This document shows, piece by piece, positions 1 to 8,397 of a stretch of 43,061 nucleotides of DNA. Source of the stretch: Hyphomonadaceae bacterium (GTDB lineage: Bacteria; Pseudomonadota; Alphaproteobacteria; Caulobacterales; Maricaulaceae); NCBI GenBank assembly GCA_013001295.1, contig JABDMW010000043.1, positions 1 to 43,061 on the forward strand, read 5' to 3'. The notes below the pieces were generated by a model. The model saw nothing but the letters and a program-made list of their open reading frames with translations, made no database searches and had not been told where the DNA came from. How positions within the stretch are numbered: position 1 is the first letter of the stretch; every line of letters begins with the position of its first letter. The position numbers and the translations under genes were made by a program.

Positions 1-28
1 CTCCTTACGAAACAAAACACATATTATG

Positions 29-48
29 CGGAGCCAAGGCTCCGTTTT
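29..48 (+). terminator. Rho-independent terminator, upstream gene outside window
   Basis: A 7-bp perfect stem (29-35 with 38-44, loop AA) is followed by TTTT and a T-rich stretch. An outer ACAAAAC/GTTTTGT pairing (12-18 with 44-50) extends it, so it may work on both strands. It probably ends a transcript that enters from the left edge; the gene itself is not visible. Confidence 0.7.
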
Positions 49-92
49 GTTGTATTTGGCGAACAGACGCCTTATATGACTATCAGAATTGA

Positions 93-139
<47 letters not shown>

Positions 140-160
<21 letters not shown>

Positions 161-252
161 GCTGAAAAAATCGATACAGTGTATCGATTTTAAGCGTAGA
201 AGGCCCCGGTAGGGGCGCCGTAGGTTTCTCTAAGTGATTGGGGACCTTCTAC
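140..252. repeat. Cluster of four palindromes between the two tRNA copies
   Basis: In order: a 10-bp palindrome (140-149); a 6-bp stem with 2-base loop (153-158/161-166); a perfect 11-bp stem with 3-base loop (167-177/181-191); and a long hairpin in which 196-207 pairs with 240-252 (8 bp, one bulged A, 4 bp), enclosing a GCCCC/GGGGC stem (203-207/212-216). There is no open frame of note. It ends 13 bases before the intact tRNA, so it may be part of its precursor, a small mobile remnant, or a processing signal. Function unknown. Confidence 0.6.
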
Positions 253-265
253 AAAACATATTTAT

Positions 266-342
<77 letters not shown>

Positions 343-350
343 AAGCAAAT

Positions 351-375
351 AAGGGTCCCTCTCGGGACCCTTTTT
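351..375 (+). terminator. Terminator of tRNA-fMet
   Basis: GGGTCCC (353-359) pairs with GGGACCC (364-370), extended by AA/TT, with a 4-base loop and TTTTT at 371-375. It sits 9 bases behind the tRNA CCA end. Confidence 0.92.
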
Positions 376-389
376 GCGTAACAGCACGT

Positions 390-419
390 AAAAAATGCAC
401 ACTCTAAGTGCATTCTTTT
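390..419 (+). terminator. Terminator-like hairpin, copy 1 of a 30-bp repeat
   Basis: AATGCAC (394-400) pairs with GTGCATT (408-414), followed by CTTTT; A-run on the 5' side. The 30 bases are 27/30 identical to 498-527. It could serve either strand. Confidence 0.6.
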
Positions 420-454
420 ATGTGCGCTCCTTTAATCGAAGATACCGTTCCGTC

Positions 455-482
455 AAAGCCCCTCCAAAGAGGGGCTTTTTTT
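455..482 (+). terminator. Strong Rho-independent terminator
   Basis: GCCCCTC (458-464) pairs with GAGGGGC (469-475) around CAAA, followed by seven T. It lies between two near-identical hairpins, so this stretch holds at least four terminator-like signals in a row behind the tRNA. Confidence 0.85.
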
Positions 483-497
483 ATGAACAACATGCGC

Positions 498-527
498 AAA
501 AAATGCATACCCTTAGTGCATTCTTTT
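498..527 (+). terminator. Terminator-like hairpin, copy 2 of a 30-bp repeat
   Basis: AATGCA (502-507) pairs with TGCATT (517-522), followed by CTTTT. 27/30 identical to 390-419, with differences mainly in the loop. Confidence 0.6.
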
Positions 528-600
528 GGGCACTCCAAAGGACCCTTCGAAACACTTCCACATTTCTTGTAGTTTAATAGTTTCAAGGATATAAAGCTTA

Positions 601-1176
601 ATGATCCGATTTTTAGTCTACGGAATACTCACATATTTACTTAGTATAATAACTGCCGTCGCTTGTTCATGTGGATGTGATTACAATTACACAGTCAGCG
701 AGTATATGCAGACCGCAAAAATCTTTTGGGCAATTCCTATAGAAAGTAAATGGGAGGGGTATAAATCCGATGGTGAAAGAGAATATTCTGGTCCCGTGGT
801 TACAAAAGTTGAAGTGATTGATGGCTACGGGCGACTTCACAGCCACTCGGAGTTAACGGTCAGGTCGGCTCCTGAAGATGGGGCTTCGTGCGGAGTTCAG
901 TTGCAATTAGGAACACCCCAGCTCCTAACAACTGCAGGACAAAACAATGTCATAAGCACTTGTAACTGTAGTCCGCCAATACGCGCTTTGTTAGACTATC
1001 TGAATAATGGGAAAGATGTATTTATTCCAAAATTGGATGATTGCTGGATATCCGAGGGCGATATCCGTTCAACAGATAGGTGCAAGGTGTGGAAAAATTG
1101 GCAAGACGAAAACTCCCTTTTGCGTAAGGAACGCAAGCGTATTTATGACATTTTGCGAAGCCGTCGTTTGAAATAA
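601..1176 (+). CDS. Secreted NTR/TIMP-like domain protein
   Basis: The 191-residue product has an N-terminal hydrophobic signal segment (about 4-21) ending at AVAC. The mature chain would start with a C-S-C-G-C cluster, and later shows an ASCG motif (about residue 97) and a C-N-C motif (about 121-123). An N-terminal CxC followed by a conserved cysteine pair is the pattern of netrin/TIMP-like (NTR) domains found in small bacterial exported proteins. The cysteine could also be a lipid anchor, but the lipobox is weak (no Leu at -3). The gene is AT-richer than its neighbours and stands behind a row of terminators, so it has its own promoter. Family by eye only; molecular role unknown. Confidence 0.6.
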   Translation: MIRFLVYGILTYLLSIITAVACSCGCDYNYTVSEYMQTAKIFWAIPIESKWEGYKSDGEREYSGPVVTKVEVIDGYGRLHSHSELTVRSAPEDGASCGVQLQLGTPQLLTTAGQNNVISTCNCSPPIRALLDYLNNGKDVFIPKLDDCWISEGDIRSTDRCKVWKNWQDENSLLRKERKRIYDILRSRRLK

Positions 1177-1199
1177 CCAATTAAAAGTGGATTCTCACC

Positions 1200-1712
1200 A
1201 TGTCATTTGAAGACATAGAAGCCATTAAATGCGTCAAATATAGCTATTGCAATGGCATTGATCGCTGCGATCTGGCGCTTTTGGAGTCCATTATGACGCC
1301 AGATATCAAGGTCGATTATGTCGGCGGGACATACCGGTTTCGCGCCAATGGACGCGATGAAGTTCTGAAAATCATGAAACAAGCGTTCAATCCCAAGTTT
1401 GTCTCCTGCCATACCGTCCATATGCCGTTTATCGATTTGACAAGCGCGACAACGGCGAACGGTAGGTGGCGTTTGCTGGATTACGCCATGAATTTAGCCA
1501 AGGCCAATGAGGTGACGGTCGGGGCTGCGGAATATCAAGATACCTACCAAAAAGGAGACGACGGGAATTGGCGCATACGGTCTTCGGGCTATGAACGGAT
1601 TTTTGAACGTGTCTTCAATGAACCCGATCCAGCCCTGACACATTATTTTCTCGGCGGCGGACATGTCGATAAAGATAGTGATCTTGCAAAAGCCAAACCG
1701 TTTGTCGGCTAA
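1200..1712 (+). CDS. SnoaL-like / NTF2-fold protein
   Basis: 170 residues. The N-terminus (FEDIEAIKCVKYSYCNGID) followed by a DLALLESIMTPDIKVDY segment is typical of SnoaL-like polyketide-cyclase/dehydratase-type NTF2 folds, where a helix bundle precedes a cone-shaped sheet. A conserved His (CHTVHMP, about residues 71-77) falls where family members place a catalytic or ligand-binding His. Substrate unknown. It lies 23 bases behind the NTR gene and 6 bases before the GNAT gene, so the last two are probably co-transcribed. Confidence 0.75.
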   Translation: MSFEDIEAIKCVKYSYCNGIDRCDLALLESIMTPDIKVDYVGGTYRFRANGRDEVLKIMKQAFNPKFVSCHTVHMPFIDLTSATTANGRWRLLDYAMNLAKANEVTVGAAEYQDTYQKGDDGNWRIRSSGYERIFERVFNEPDPALTHYFLGGGHVDKDSDLAKAKPFVG

Positions 1713-1718
1713 ATCGAT

Positions 1719-2186
1719 ATGAAAAACAAAGAAATTACAATACGTTATGTCCAAAAAGGTGAAGCAAAAGCAATCACCAATCTAAAAATGCGCTCAAAAG
1801 CCTCAAACGGCTATAGCCCGGAATTTATGGACGCCTGCCGGGACGAGCTATCGGTTTCCGAAGGCGATTTTGAAACCCTGGAAATCTGGGTCGCAGAACG
1901 CGATCATGCCATCGTTGGCATGCTCGATATACGGTTTGAAGATGCCCGTTGCATCCTTGAAGCCCTCTTCATAGATCCGGAGATAAAAAGCGCCGGCATC
2001 GGGCGGCTAATGTTTGAAAAGTGTGAGCAAAGGTGTAGGGAAGCGGGTGCTTCACTCATTGAAGTCGATTCCGATCCTGAAGCGCAAGCGTTCTATGAGA
2101 AAATGGGCATGATCAAGACCGGTGAAATCCCGTCAGGATCCATAGCGGGGCGTTTTCTGCCCCGCCTGGAAAAACATCTTAGATAG
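1719..2186 (+). CDS. GNAT family N-acetyltransferase
   Basis: 155 residues. Motif A is visible as ALFIDPEIKSAGIGRLMFE (about residues 84-102), with the acetyl-CoA pyrophosphate loop of the form xxxGIGR. A C-terminal AQAFYEKMGM segment (about 128-137) matches motif B of the fold. It transfers an acetyl group from acetyl-CoA to an unknown amine. Its stop lies 3 bases from the stop of the convergent methyltransferase-like gene. The Shine-Dalgarno signal is weak, in keeping with coupling to the gene 6 bases upstream. Confidence 0.88.
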   Translation: MKNKEITIRYVQKGEAKAITNLKMRSKASNGYSPEFMDACRDELSVSEGDFETLEIWVAERDHAIVGMLDIRFEDARCILEALFIDPEIKSAGIGRLMFEKCEQRCREAGASLIEVDSDPEAQAFYEKMGMIKTGEIPSGSIAGRFLPRLEKHLR

Positions 2187-2189
2187 GCC

Positions 2190-3113
2190 TTACCGCTTTA
2201 CGAATTTCAGCGTCATCCGGTCGGATTCACCGACAGCTTCAAGCTTGGCTTTGAGCTCCGGATTGTCTTTACTTGTGCCCAATGTCGGGGGAAGACGCCA
2301 GACAACGTCTTCATTGCTTGGCTTGTCATTTGGATTGGCATTGATTTCAGATTTATCAACCAGATCAAACCCGGCCTTGTCCATAAAGGCAATCACAGCG
2401 CTTTGCTTGAGATAACCGTTATTGCCGTCCGCCCATTCGTTGGTATTGCTTTCAGGGCCGCGGTGCTGAACGACGCCGACTATGCCGCCTGGCTTGAGCA
2501 GGGCATGCGTGTCTGCGAGCGCCTTGGTGAGATATTGGCCTTCATCTTCAAACCGTGCCAGATTATGCAAGGCCCGGATGAAAAGAACCGCATCGACAGT
2601 GCCGTCGAGGCTGGTATCTCGATTTTCAAAGGCAAAGGCTTTGATATCGGCGCTCGAACCGCCGCGCCATTCCATGGCGCCTTCGGTCCATGTCGCGGGC
2701 CAGGTTTTCTTCTTTTCGACGAATTCTTCCGTGGCAAACCCACCGAATTCAGGCCACATGCGCAGTGAATAATCGACACCGATAAGTGTTCCATCATTGC
2801 CGAGATAAGGCAGCAGGGTTTTGGTATACCAGCCACCGCCCGGTAAGGCTTCGGCAATTGTCGATCCCGGTTCAATGCCAAAAAATGCAAGTGTTTCCTG
2901 CGGATGACGGTATTGATAACGGGCTTTCATATCGTCTGGGTGTCCCGCGAGAATAGTGGCGAGGGCTTCCTTTTTAAATCCTGACTTTATAACTTTTTCA
3001 ACTTTGACGACCTCTGTGTCGGTCGCTGTTTCCTTGACAGTTTCTGTACTTGATTGACTGCATCCGGCAAATCCAATCGCCGCACCTAACAGAATTATTG
3101 TTTTAATTTTCAT
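2190..3113 (-). CDS. Methyltransferase-like lipoprotein (COG4798 type)
   Basis: The start at 3113 is preferred over a longer frame because it has GGGAG upstream and begins a lipoprotein signal peptide (MKIKTIILLGAAIGFAGC, lipid Cys at about 18). 307 residues. SAM-binding motif I appears as EALPGGGWYTKTLLPYLG, then an acidic IGVDYS strand, so the Rossmann methyltransferase fold is clear. A conserved RALHNLARFE segment follows. Exported methyltransferase-like proteins of this kind are widespread in Proteobacteria, and their substrate is not known. A fully exported SAM enzyme is odd, since SAM is cytosolic; it may bind another ligand. Confidence 0.85.
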   Translation of the reverse strand: MKIKTIILLGAAIGFAGCSQSSTETVKETATDTEVVKVEKVIKSGFKKEALATILAGHPDDMKARYQYRHPQETLAFFGIEPGSTIAEALPGGGWYTKTLLPYLGNDGTLIGVDYSLRMWPEFGGFATEEFVEKKKTWPATWTEGAMEWRGGSSADIKAFAFENRDTSLDGTVDAVLFIRALHNLARFEDEGQYLTKALADTHALLKPGGIVGVVQHRGPESNTNEWADGNNGYLKQSAVIAFMDKAGFDLVDKSEINANPNDKPSNEDVVWRLPPTLGTSKDNPELKAKLEAVGESDRMTLKFVKR

Positions 3114-3307
3114 CTTACTCCCCGTTGTTTCCATATTGACTGGGAAAAACCTAAAGCAGGTCGTGGCATTACACAATGATATTGCTCAAATATTGCATTT
3201 ATTTAACATCAATGACTTGGGTAAATTCACATATATGATAGACACAGTTCAAACTTTACAGCGCGGGTCGCAGGAGTACTGTGATGACAAAAGCAAAAGA
3301 GGAAATT

Positions 3308-4801
3308 ATGCGAACGATTGGACATTTCATTGACGGCGAGAATGTAACAAGTAAGTCTAAAAGGACGGCGGACATTTTCAATCCAAACACCGGTCAAGTA
3401 CAGGCAAAGGTCAGCCTCGGGACGCCATCCGAACTGGACGAAGCGGTCGCATCCGCGGAAGAGGCCCAAATCGTTTGGGCCAATACCAATCCACAAAAGC
3501 GTGCGCGGGTCATGTTCGCCTATAAGCAACTGGTCGAAGCGCATATGGATGAACTGGCTGAATTGTTGTCATCCGAGCATGGCAAGGTGGTTGCGGACAG
3601 TCGCGGTGACGTTATGCGCGGCATTGATGTGATCGAATTCGCCTGCGGTATTCCCCACAACCAAAAAGGTGAGCACACCTATGGGGCAGGACCCGAAATC
3701 GATGTTTATTCCCTGCGCAAACCGCTGGGCGTGGTCGCTGGTATCACGCCGTTTAATTTCCCGGCCATGATCCCGTGTTGGATGTTCGGCATGTCGATCG
3801 CCACGGGCAATGCCTGTATCATCAAACCGTCTGAAAAAGATCCGTCCGTGCCGATGCGCTTGGCAGAATTGTTTGTTGAAGCGGGCGGACCGAAAGGCCT
3901 TCTGAATGTTGTGAATGGCGATAAAGAAATCGTCGATGCGATTTTGCAACACCCGGTGATCAAAGCGGTCAGCTTTGTCGGCTCATCCGATATTGCCCAT
4001 TACGTCTATAGCGAAGCCACGAAACACGGCAAACGCGCCCAGTGTATGGGCGGGGCGAAAAACCATGGCATCATCATGCCGGACGCCAATATGGACCAGG
4101 CCGTCAAAGATATTCTCGGCGCCGCCTATGGCTCGGCCGGCGAGCGCTGCATGGCTTTGCCGGTGGTTGTTCCGGTTGGAGAAGGCACCGCTGAGAAATT
4201 CCTGGAGAAAATGTTGCCGGCCATTGAAAGCCTGCGCGTGGGAACGTCGACCGATCCGGATGCCGACTATGGACCGGTTGTCACGGCGGCACACAAAGAG
4301 AAGGTGGAAGGCTATATTGATCTGGCCGTGGAAGAGGGTAGCGAACTGGTTGTCGATGGACGCAATTTCACCCTGCAAGGATTTGAAGATGGGTTTTTTA
4401 TCGGGCCGACTTTGCTCGATCATGTGAAGCCAAATATGAAAACCTATCATGAAGAGATTTTCGGGCCGGTTTTGCAGATTGTTCGCGCCGACACATTTGA
4501 AGAAGCCGTCAAACTGCCGTCCGCGCATCAATACGGAAATGGCGTGGCGATTTTCACCCAAAACGGGCGTGCAGCGCGTGAATTCGCGGATCGGGTCGAA
4601 GTCGGCATGGTTGGTATCAATGTGCCGATCCCTGTGCCCGTTGCCTATCACAGTTTTGGGGGGTGGAAGCGCTCGGCCTTTGGCGATATCAATCAATACG
4701 GCATGGAAGGCTTACGTTTCTACACAAAAACCAAGACGGTCACCCAAAGATGGCCGGAAGGCGAAACCGATGACAGCGCGTTTATCATTCCGACGTTTTA
4801 A
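3308..4801 (+). CDS. mmsA: Methylmalonate-semialdehyde dehydrogenase (CoA-acylating)
   Basis: From the start at 3308 the product has 498 residues, the usual MmsA length, and begins MRTIGHFIDGE as the family does; AGAGGA lies ahead. Starts at 3281 (GTG) and 3284 (ATG), which also have an AGGAG, would add eight or nine residues. It oxidises methylmalonate semialdehyde to propionyl-CoA with NAD and CoA, the last step of valine degradation. The catalytic Cys is in GSAGERCMALPVVV (about residue 281), and the C-terminus carries FGGWKRSAFGDINQYG, both diagnostic. First gene of a five-gene operon. The promoter should lie in 3114-3280, shared divergently with the lipoprotein gene. Confidence 0.96.
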   Translation: MRTIGHFIDGENVTSKSKRTADIFNPNTGQVQAKVSLGTPSELDEAVASAEEAQIVWANTNPQKRARVMFAYKQLVEAHMDELAELLSSEHGKVVADSRGDVMRGIDVIEFACGIPHNQKGEHTYGAGPEIDVYSLRKPLGVVAGITPFNFPAMIPCWMFGMSIATGNACIIKPSEKDPSVPMRLAELFVEAGGPKGLLNVVNGDKEIVDAILQHPVIKAVSFVGSSDIAHYVYSEATKHGKRAQCMGGAKNHGIIMPDANMDQAVKDILGAAYGSAGERCMALPVVVPVGEGTAEKFLEKMLPAIESLRVGTSTDPDADYGPVVTAAHKEKVEGYIDLAVEEGSELVVDGRNFTLQGFEDGFFIGPTLLDHVKPNMKTYHEEIFGPVLQIVRADTFEEAVKLPSAHQYGNGVAIFTQNGRAAREFADRVEVGMVGINVPIPVPVAYHSFGGWKRSAFGDINQYGMEGLRFYTKTKTVTQRWPEGETDDSAFIIPTF

Positions 4802-4804
4802 GAA

Positions 4805-5227
4805 TTGCTTGATTCAGAAGAGTTAACATTTGATGGGCTCGCCTCGAACGAGCTCCTCAAACTTTCATGGGATGAAGTCGAAGCTTGGATTTGTAGAGAT
4901 GACCCGATTGTTTTTGCTGTTGGAAAAGCAAGAGTTTTAGCTCAATTCGGAATTTCAAAATCTGTTTTGGAAGCGCAAATTAGTGTTGTGGAGGGTGGTG
5001 GAGATGGCATTTTAGTGGAATTGCTGCGAGTGATCGAAAGAATGGCGCGGCATCATAATCTACTTCGTATTGTCTGGCAGGTACACGCGTTAAACTGCAA
5101 AACTCCAAATCCGAAATTGCAACGGGTGTTGACGGCTTATCAATTCAATATTGTTGAACCGGCGAATGAAGTGGGATACTTCGAAAAGATAACATCGATA
5201 AACGACAGTGTTTTGAGAAGAAGGTAA
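4805..5227 (+). CDS. Unknown protein inside the valine operon
   Basis: A 140-residue frame opens with TTG three bases behind the mmsA stop and closes two bases before the next start. No ATG in frame fits. The stretch is AT-richer than both neighbours. The middle (ELLRVIERMARHHNLLRI) and the end (PKLQRVLTAYQFNIVE) faintly recall the last part of a GNAT fold, but I see no acetyl-CoA loop and do not assign it. The tight packing and the lack of stops over 423 bases favour a real gene; the rare start and the composition suggest a late insertion. It also carries the ribosome binding site of the following dehydrogenase. Confidence 0.6.
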   Translation: MLDSEELTFDGLASNELLKLSWDEVEAWICRDDPIVFAVGKARVLAQFGISKSVLEAQISVVEGGGDGILVELLRVIERMARHHNLLRIVWQVHALNCKTPNPKLQRVLTAYQFNIVEPANEVGYFEKITSINDSVLRRR

Positions 5228-5229
5228 GA

Positions 5230-6369
5230 ATGGATTTTCAACTCACAGAAGAGCAAACCCTGATACAGGATATGGCGCGGCAGTTTGCCGACGGTGAACT
5301 GGCGCCGCATTCCCAGAAATGGGATGAGGAAAAAGTGCTGGACCGGGGCGTGTTCGAGAAAGCCGCCGGGCTGGGGTTTATGGGCATCTATATGCAAGAG
5401 GAGCACGGCGGCACGGCCTTGTCGCGCCTCGATAGCGCTTTGGTTTTTGAGCAATTGGCCCGGGGTGATATTTCCCACACGGCCATGATCACCATCCACA
5501 ATATGGCGACCTGGATGATTGACCGCTATGGCAGTGAAGACTTACGTGCGCGCTATGTGCCCAAACTCACATCTGCGGAATATATCGCCAGTTATTGCCT
5601 GACCGAGCCGGGCGCCGGATCCGATGCGGCCAGCCTCAGCACCAAGGCGACCAAAGAAGGCGACGATTATGTGCTCAATGGCACCAAAACCTTTATCTCT
5701 GGTGCCGGGTGGTCGGATATTTACGTGATTATGGCGCGGACATCGGATGACGGCGCGCGCGGCATATCCACATTCGTCGTGGAAAAGGGCACGCCGGGGC
5801 TTTCCTTCGGCGCCAATGAAAAGAAGATGGGCTGGAACGCCCAACCGACAGCGCAGGTGATCTTTGAAAATTGCCGTATCCCAGCCGCGAACCGGGTCGG
5901 GGCCGAAGGTGACGGATTTAAATTCGCCATGGCAGGTCTCGATGGGGGCCGGATCAATATTGGCTGTTGTTCACTGGGCGGTGCTCAAAAGGCGCTCGAC
6001 GCGGCGCTTTCCTATACCAAAGAACGCAAGCAATTTGGCAAAGCAATTGCTGACTTTCAAAACACCCAGTTCAAATTGTCAGACATGGCAACTGATCTGG
6101 AGGCGTCGCGTCTGATGATCTACCGGGCCGCCAATATGCTCGACAATAAAGCGCCCAATGCCGGTGTCGCCTGCGCTATGGCCAAACGCTACGCCACGGA
6201 CTCGGCGAGTGAAATCGCCAATCAGGCTTTGCAGATGCATGGCGGCTACGGCTATCTATCCGAATACGGGGTGGAGCAAATCGTTCGCGATCTTCGCGTG
6301 CACCAAATACTCGAAGGCACAAATGAAATTATGCGTGTGATCATTTCAAGGAGTTTGACGCGACAATGA
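5230..6369 (+). CDS. Acyl-CoA dehydrogenase, isobutyryl-CoA type
   Basis: 379 residues, normal for the ACAD family. Visible features are the FAD/substrate signature YCLTEPGAGSD (about 122-132), the second signature QMHGGYGYLSEY, and the catalytic base in EGTNEIMR (Glu at about 362). It removes two hydrogens from an acyl-CoA and passes electrons to ETF. Its place between mmsA and 3-hydroxyisobutyryl-CoA hydrolase points to isobutyryl-CoA to methacrylyl-CoA. A methacrylyl-CoA hydratase gene is not present in the window. Its stop overlaps the next start by four bases (ATGA), so the two are translationally coupled. Confidence 0.94.
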   Translation: MDFQLTEEQTLIQDMARQFADGELAPHSQKWDEEKVLDRGVFEKAAGLGFMGIYMQEEHGGTALSRLDSALVFEQLARGDISHTAMITIHNMATWMIDRYGSEDLRARYVPKLTSAEYIASYCLTEPGAGSDAASLSTKATKEGDDYVLNGTKTFISGAGWSDIYVIMARTSDDGARGISTFVVEKGTPGLSFGANEKKMGWNAQPTAQVIFENCRIPAANRVGAEGDGFKFAMAGLDGGRINIGCCSLGGAQKALDAALSYTKERKQFGKAIADFQNTQFKLSDMATDLEASRLMIYRAANMLDNKAPNAGVACAMAKRYATDSASEIANQALQMHGGYGYLSEYGVEQIVRDLRVHQILEGTNEIMRVIISRSLTRQ

Positions 6370-7409
6370 CAAACGAAATCAAATCCCGGGTCGTAGGCAA
6401 TCTAGGCCATATCACCCTCAACCGTCCGAAGGCACTCAATGCGCTCACCCAGGCCATGTGTGACGAGATCACCCGGTTAATGGTGGCGTGGGAAAACGAC
6501 CCCAACATCGGAGCCGTCTTGGTTGATGGCAGCGGTGACCGTGCCTTTTGTGCCGGCGGCGACGTCATATTGCTGCATGATAGCGGCAAGGCCGGCGACA
6601 AACGTGCGGAAACCTTCTGGCGTAACGAGTACGCGCTCAATGATCTGATCTACAGATATAAGAAACCCTATATTACCTTGATTGACGGCATCGTTATGGG
6701 CGGCGGGGTCGGGCTTTCTGTGCACGGGCGTCACCGGGTGGCTGGGAACTCGACCATGTTTGCCATGCCGGAAACGGGCATCGGATATTTTCCGGATGTG
6801 GGTGGTACATTTTTTCTTCCGCGATTAGGTATGGCCGTCGGCCAATGGCTCGGACTGACAGGTGCACGCATGAAAATGCGCCAGGTGTGTGAAGCGGGGA
6901 TCGCCAATAGTTTCGTGCCCAGTGATCAACATGAAGCCCTGATCGAAGCGCTCGGTGCGGCAGATCTTGATGGATCTGACGTGGCCGTGCTCAAAGTGAT
7001 GTCCGACTTTGTCCAAAGACCACCAGCCGCGGACCCGATCCCGAAGAGCGTTAATGCTTTTTCAGCGAGTAGTGTAGGGGGCATCCTGACCGCGCTTGAT
7101 GCAGATGGCAGCGAATGGGCCCAGGCCCAAGCTGAAAATTTACGCAAGAAATCTCCGGTCGCGCTATCTGTCACGTTTGAAGCGATCAGGCGCGGGGCCA
7201 AACTTAGCTTCCGCGATGCCATGTCGCAAGAACTGGACATCTCGCTTGGATTTTTGAATACACAGGATTTTTACGAGGGAATACGGGCACAATTGATCGA
7301 CAAAGACCGCAATCCGAAATGGTCGGCGGAGGATCTATCCGGCGTCACCGCTATGGAGATCAGTCGGCATTTTGTGCCAACCCCCACACCACTCAAATTT
7401 TTAGATTAG
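6366..7409 (+). CDS. 3-hydroxyisobutyryl-CoA hydrolase
   Basis: 347 residues of the crotonase fold. ITLNRPKALNAL opens the chain, FCAGGDV (about 62-68) and GIVMGGGVGLS (about 107-117) build the CoA-thioester oxyanion hole, and AMPETGIGYFPDVGGTFFL (about 134-152) is the segment that marks the hydrolase branch rather than hydratases. It frees 3-hydroxyisobutyrate from its CoA ester, keeping toxic methacrylyl-CoA low. The start overlaps the dehydrogenase stop by four bases, and mmsB follows after ten. Confidence 0.94.
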   Translation: MTNEIKSRVVGNLGHITLNRPKALNALTQAMCDEITRLMVAWENDPNIGAVLVDGSGDRAFCAGGDVILLHDSGKAGDKRAETFWRNEYALNDLIYRYKKPYITLIDGIVMGGGVGLSVHGRHRVAGNSTMFAMPETGIGYFPDVGGTFFLPRLGMAVGQWLGLTGARMKMRQVCEAGIANSFVPSDQHEALIEALGAADLDGSDVAVLKVMSDFVQRPPAADPIPKSVNAFSASSVGGILTALDADGSEWAQAQAENLRKKSPVALSVTFEAIRRGAKLSFRDAMSQELDISLGFLNTQDFYEGIRAQLIDKDRNPKWSAEDLSGVTAMEISRHFVPTPTPLKFLD

Positions 7410-7419
7410 GAGTGCACTG

Positions 7420-8310
7420 ATGAGCACGATCGCATTTTTTGGTCTCGGAAATATGGGCAGCGGCATGGCCGCTAATCTGGTCAAAGCCGGGCATACGGTT
7501 CGCGCCTATGACCTCTCCTCGGAGGCTGTCGAGCATGCCGAGAAAGCCGGGTGTATAGCTACGTCTTCAACCAAACATGCCCTTGATGGTGCCGACGTTG
7601 TTGTGACCATGTTACCTGCCGGGAAGCACGTCAAATCGATCTATTTTGGCGCGGACGGCATTATTGAGAATGTTCAGGACGGCGCATTACTGATTGATAG
7701 CTCAACCATTGATGTAGATAGCGCCCGCGAAGTGATCGAAGCAGCCGAAGCCAAAGGCTTAAACATGGTTGATGCGCCGGTTTCCGGCGGCGTGGCAGCT
7801 GCGGCTGCGGGGACATTGACCTTTATGGTGGGCGGCTCCAAATCGGCTTTTGCCAAAGCCTCAATATATCTGGAAGCTATGGGGAAAAACATTTTCCACG
7901 CCGGCGAAGCCGGCAACGGGCAGGTGGCCAAGGTCTGCAACAATATGCTGCTCGGCATTTCCATGATCGGCACCTGCGAAGCCTTTGCATTGGCGGAAAA
8001 GCTCGGTCTGGATGCGCAAACCTTCTTCGATATTTCGTCAACCGCATCGGGCCAGAACTGGTCAATGACCAGTTATTGTCCGGCGCCCGGACCCGTTTCT
8101 TCGGCACCGTCAAACCGCGACTATAAACCCGGATTTAGTGCTGCGATGATGCTCAAGGATTTACGGCTCGCACAACAAGCGGCGGGGGCAGCTGATGCTT
8201 CCACACCATTGGGTGCGCATGCGGAAGAGCTCTACACAAAACTGGAAACCGCCAACAAAGACGATCTCGACTTTTCGGGGATCATGAAGCTGATCAGGGG
8301 TGAGCTTTAG
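7420..8310 (+). CDS. mmsB: 3-hydroxyisobutyrate dehydrogenase
   Basis: 296 residues, the family's usual size. The NAD loop is GLGNMG (8-13), the substrate signature DAPVSGGVAAAAAGTL lies at about 118-133, and the catalytic Lys is K171 in GNGQVAKVCNN, the position expected for this family. It oxidises 3-hydroxyisobutyrate to methylmalonate semialdehyde, the substrate of mmsA at the head of the operon. AGGAG lies eight bases ahead of the start. Last gene of the operon; a 33-bp palindromic repeat follows and may act in 3'-end formation. Confidence 0.95.
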   Translation: MSTIAFFGLGNMGSGMAANLVKAGHTVRAYDLSSEAVEHAEKAGCIATSSTKHALDGADVVVTMLPAGKHVKSIYFGADGIIENVQDGALLIDSSTIDVDSAREVIEAAEAKGLNMVDAPVSGGVAAAAAGTLTFMVGGSKSAFAKASIYLEAMGKNIFHAGEAGNGQVAKVCNNMLLGISMIGTCEAFALAEKLGLDAQTFFDISSTASGQNWSMTSYCPAPGPVSSAPSNRDYKPGFSAAMMLKDLRLAQQAAGAADASTPLGAHAEELYTKLETANKDDLDFSGIMKLIRGEL

Positions 8311-8339
8311 ACGGGATTGGGGGCAAACCGGACCTTAGG

Positions 8340-8372
8340 CGAGCGTCCTGAAACGCTCAAAGTAATCCGCTG
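8340..8372 (-). repeat. 33-bp palindromic repeat, copy 1
   Basis: Read on the minus strand it starts CAGCG and ends AGGACGCTCG, like the copy at 29345-29377. The inner GAGCGT/ACGCTC arms (8341-8346/8353-8358) form a hairpin. It sits between the convergent ends of mmsB and the E1 gene. Confidence 0.65.
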
Positions 8373-8397
8373 ATATCGAGTTTATAATCTATCAGAC

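Noticed and set aside
395-586. Overlapping 60-codon frames on both strands
   Set aside because: They run through terminator hairpins and a repeated element, and the repeated MHTLSAFF start is just the 30-bp DNA repeat translated twice.
3983-4696. 237-codon frame antisense to mmsA
   Set aside because: Shadow of mmsA, with no family features of its own.
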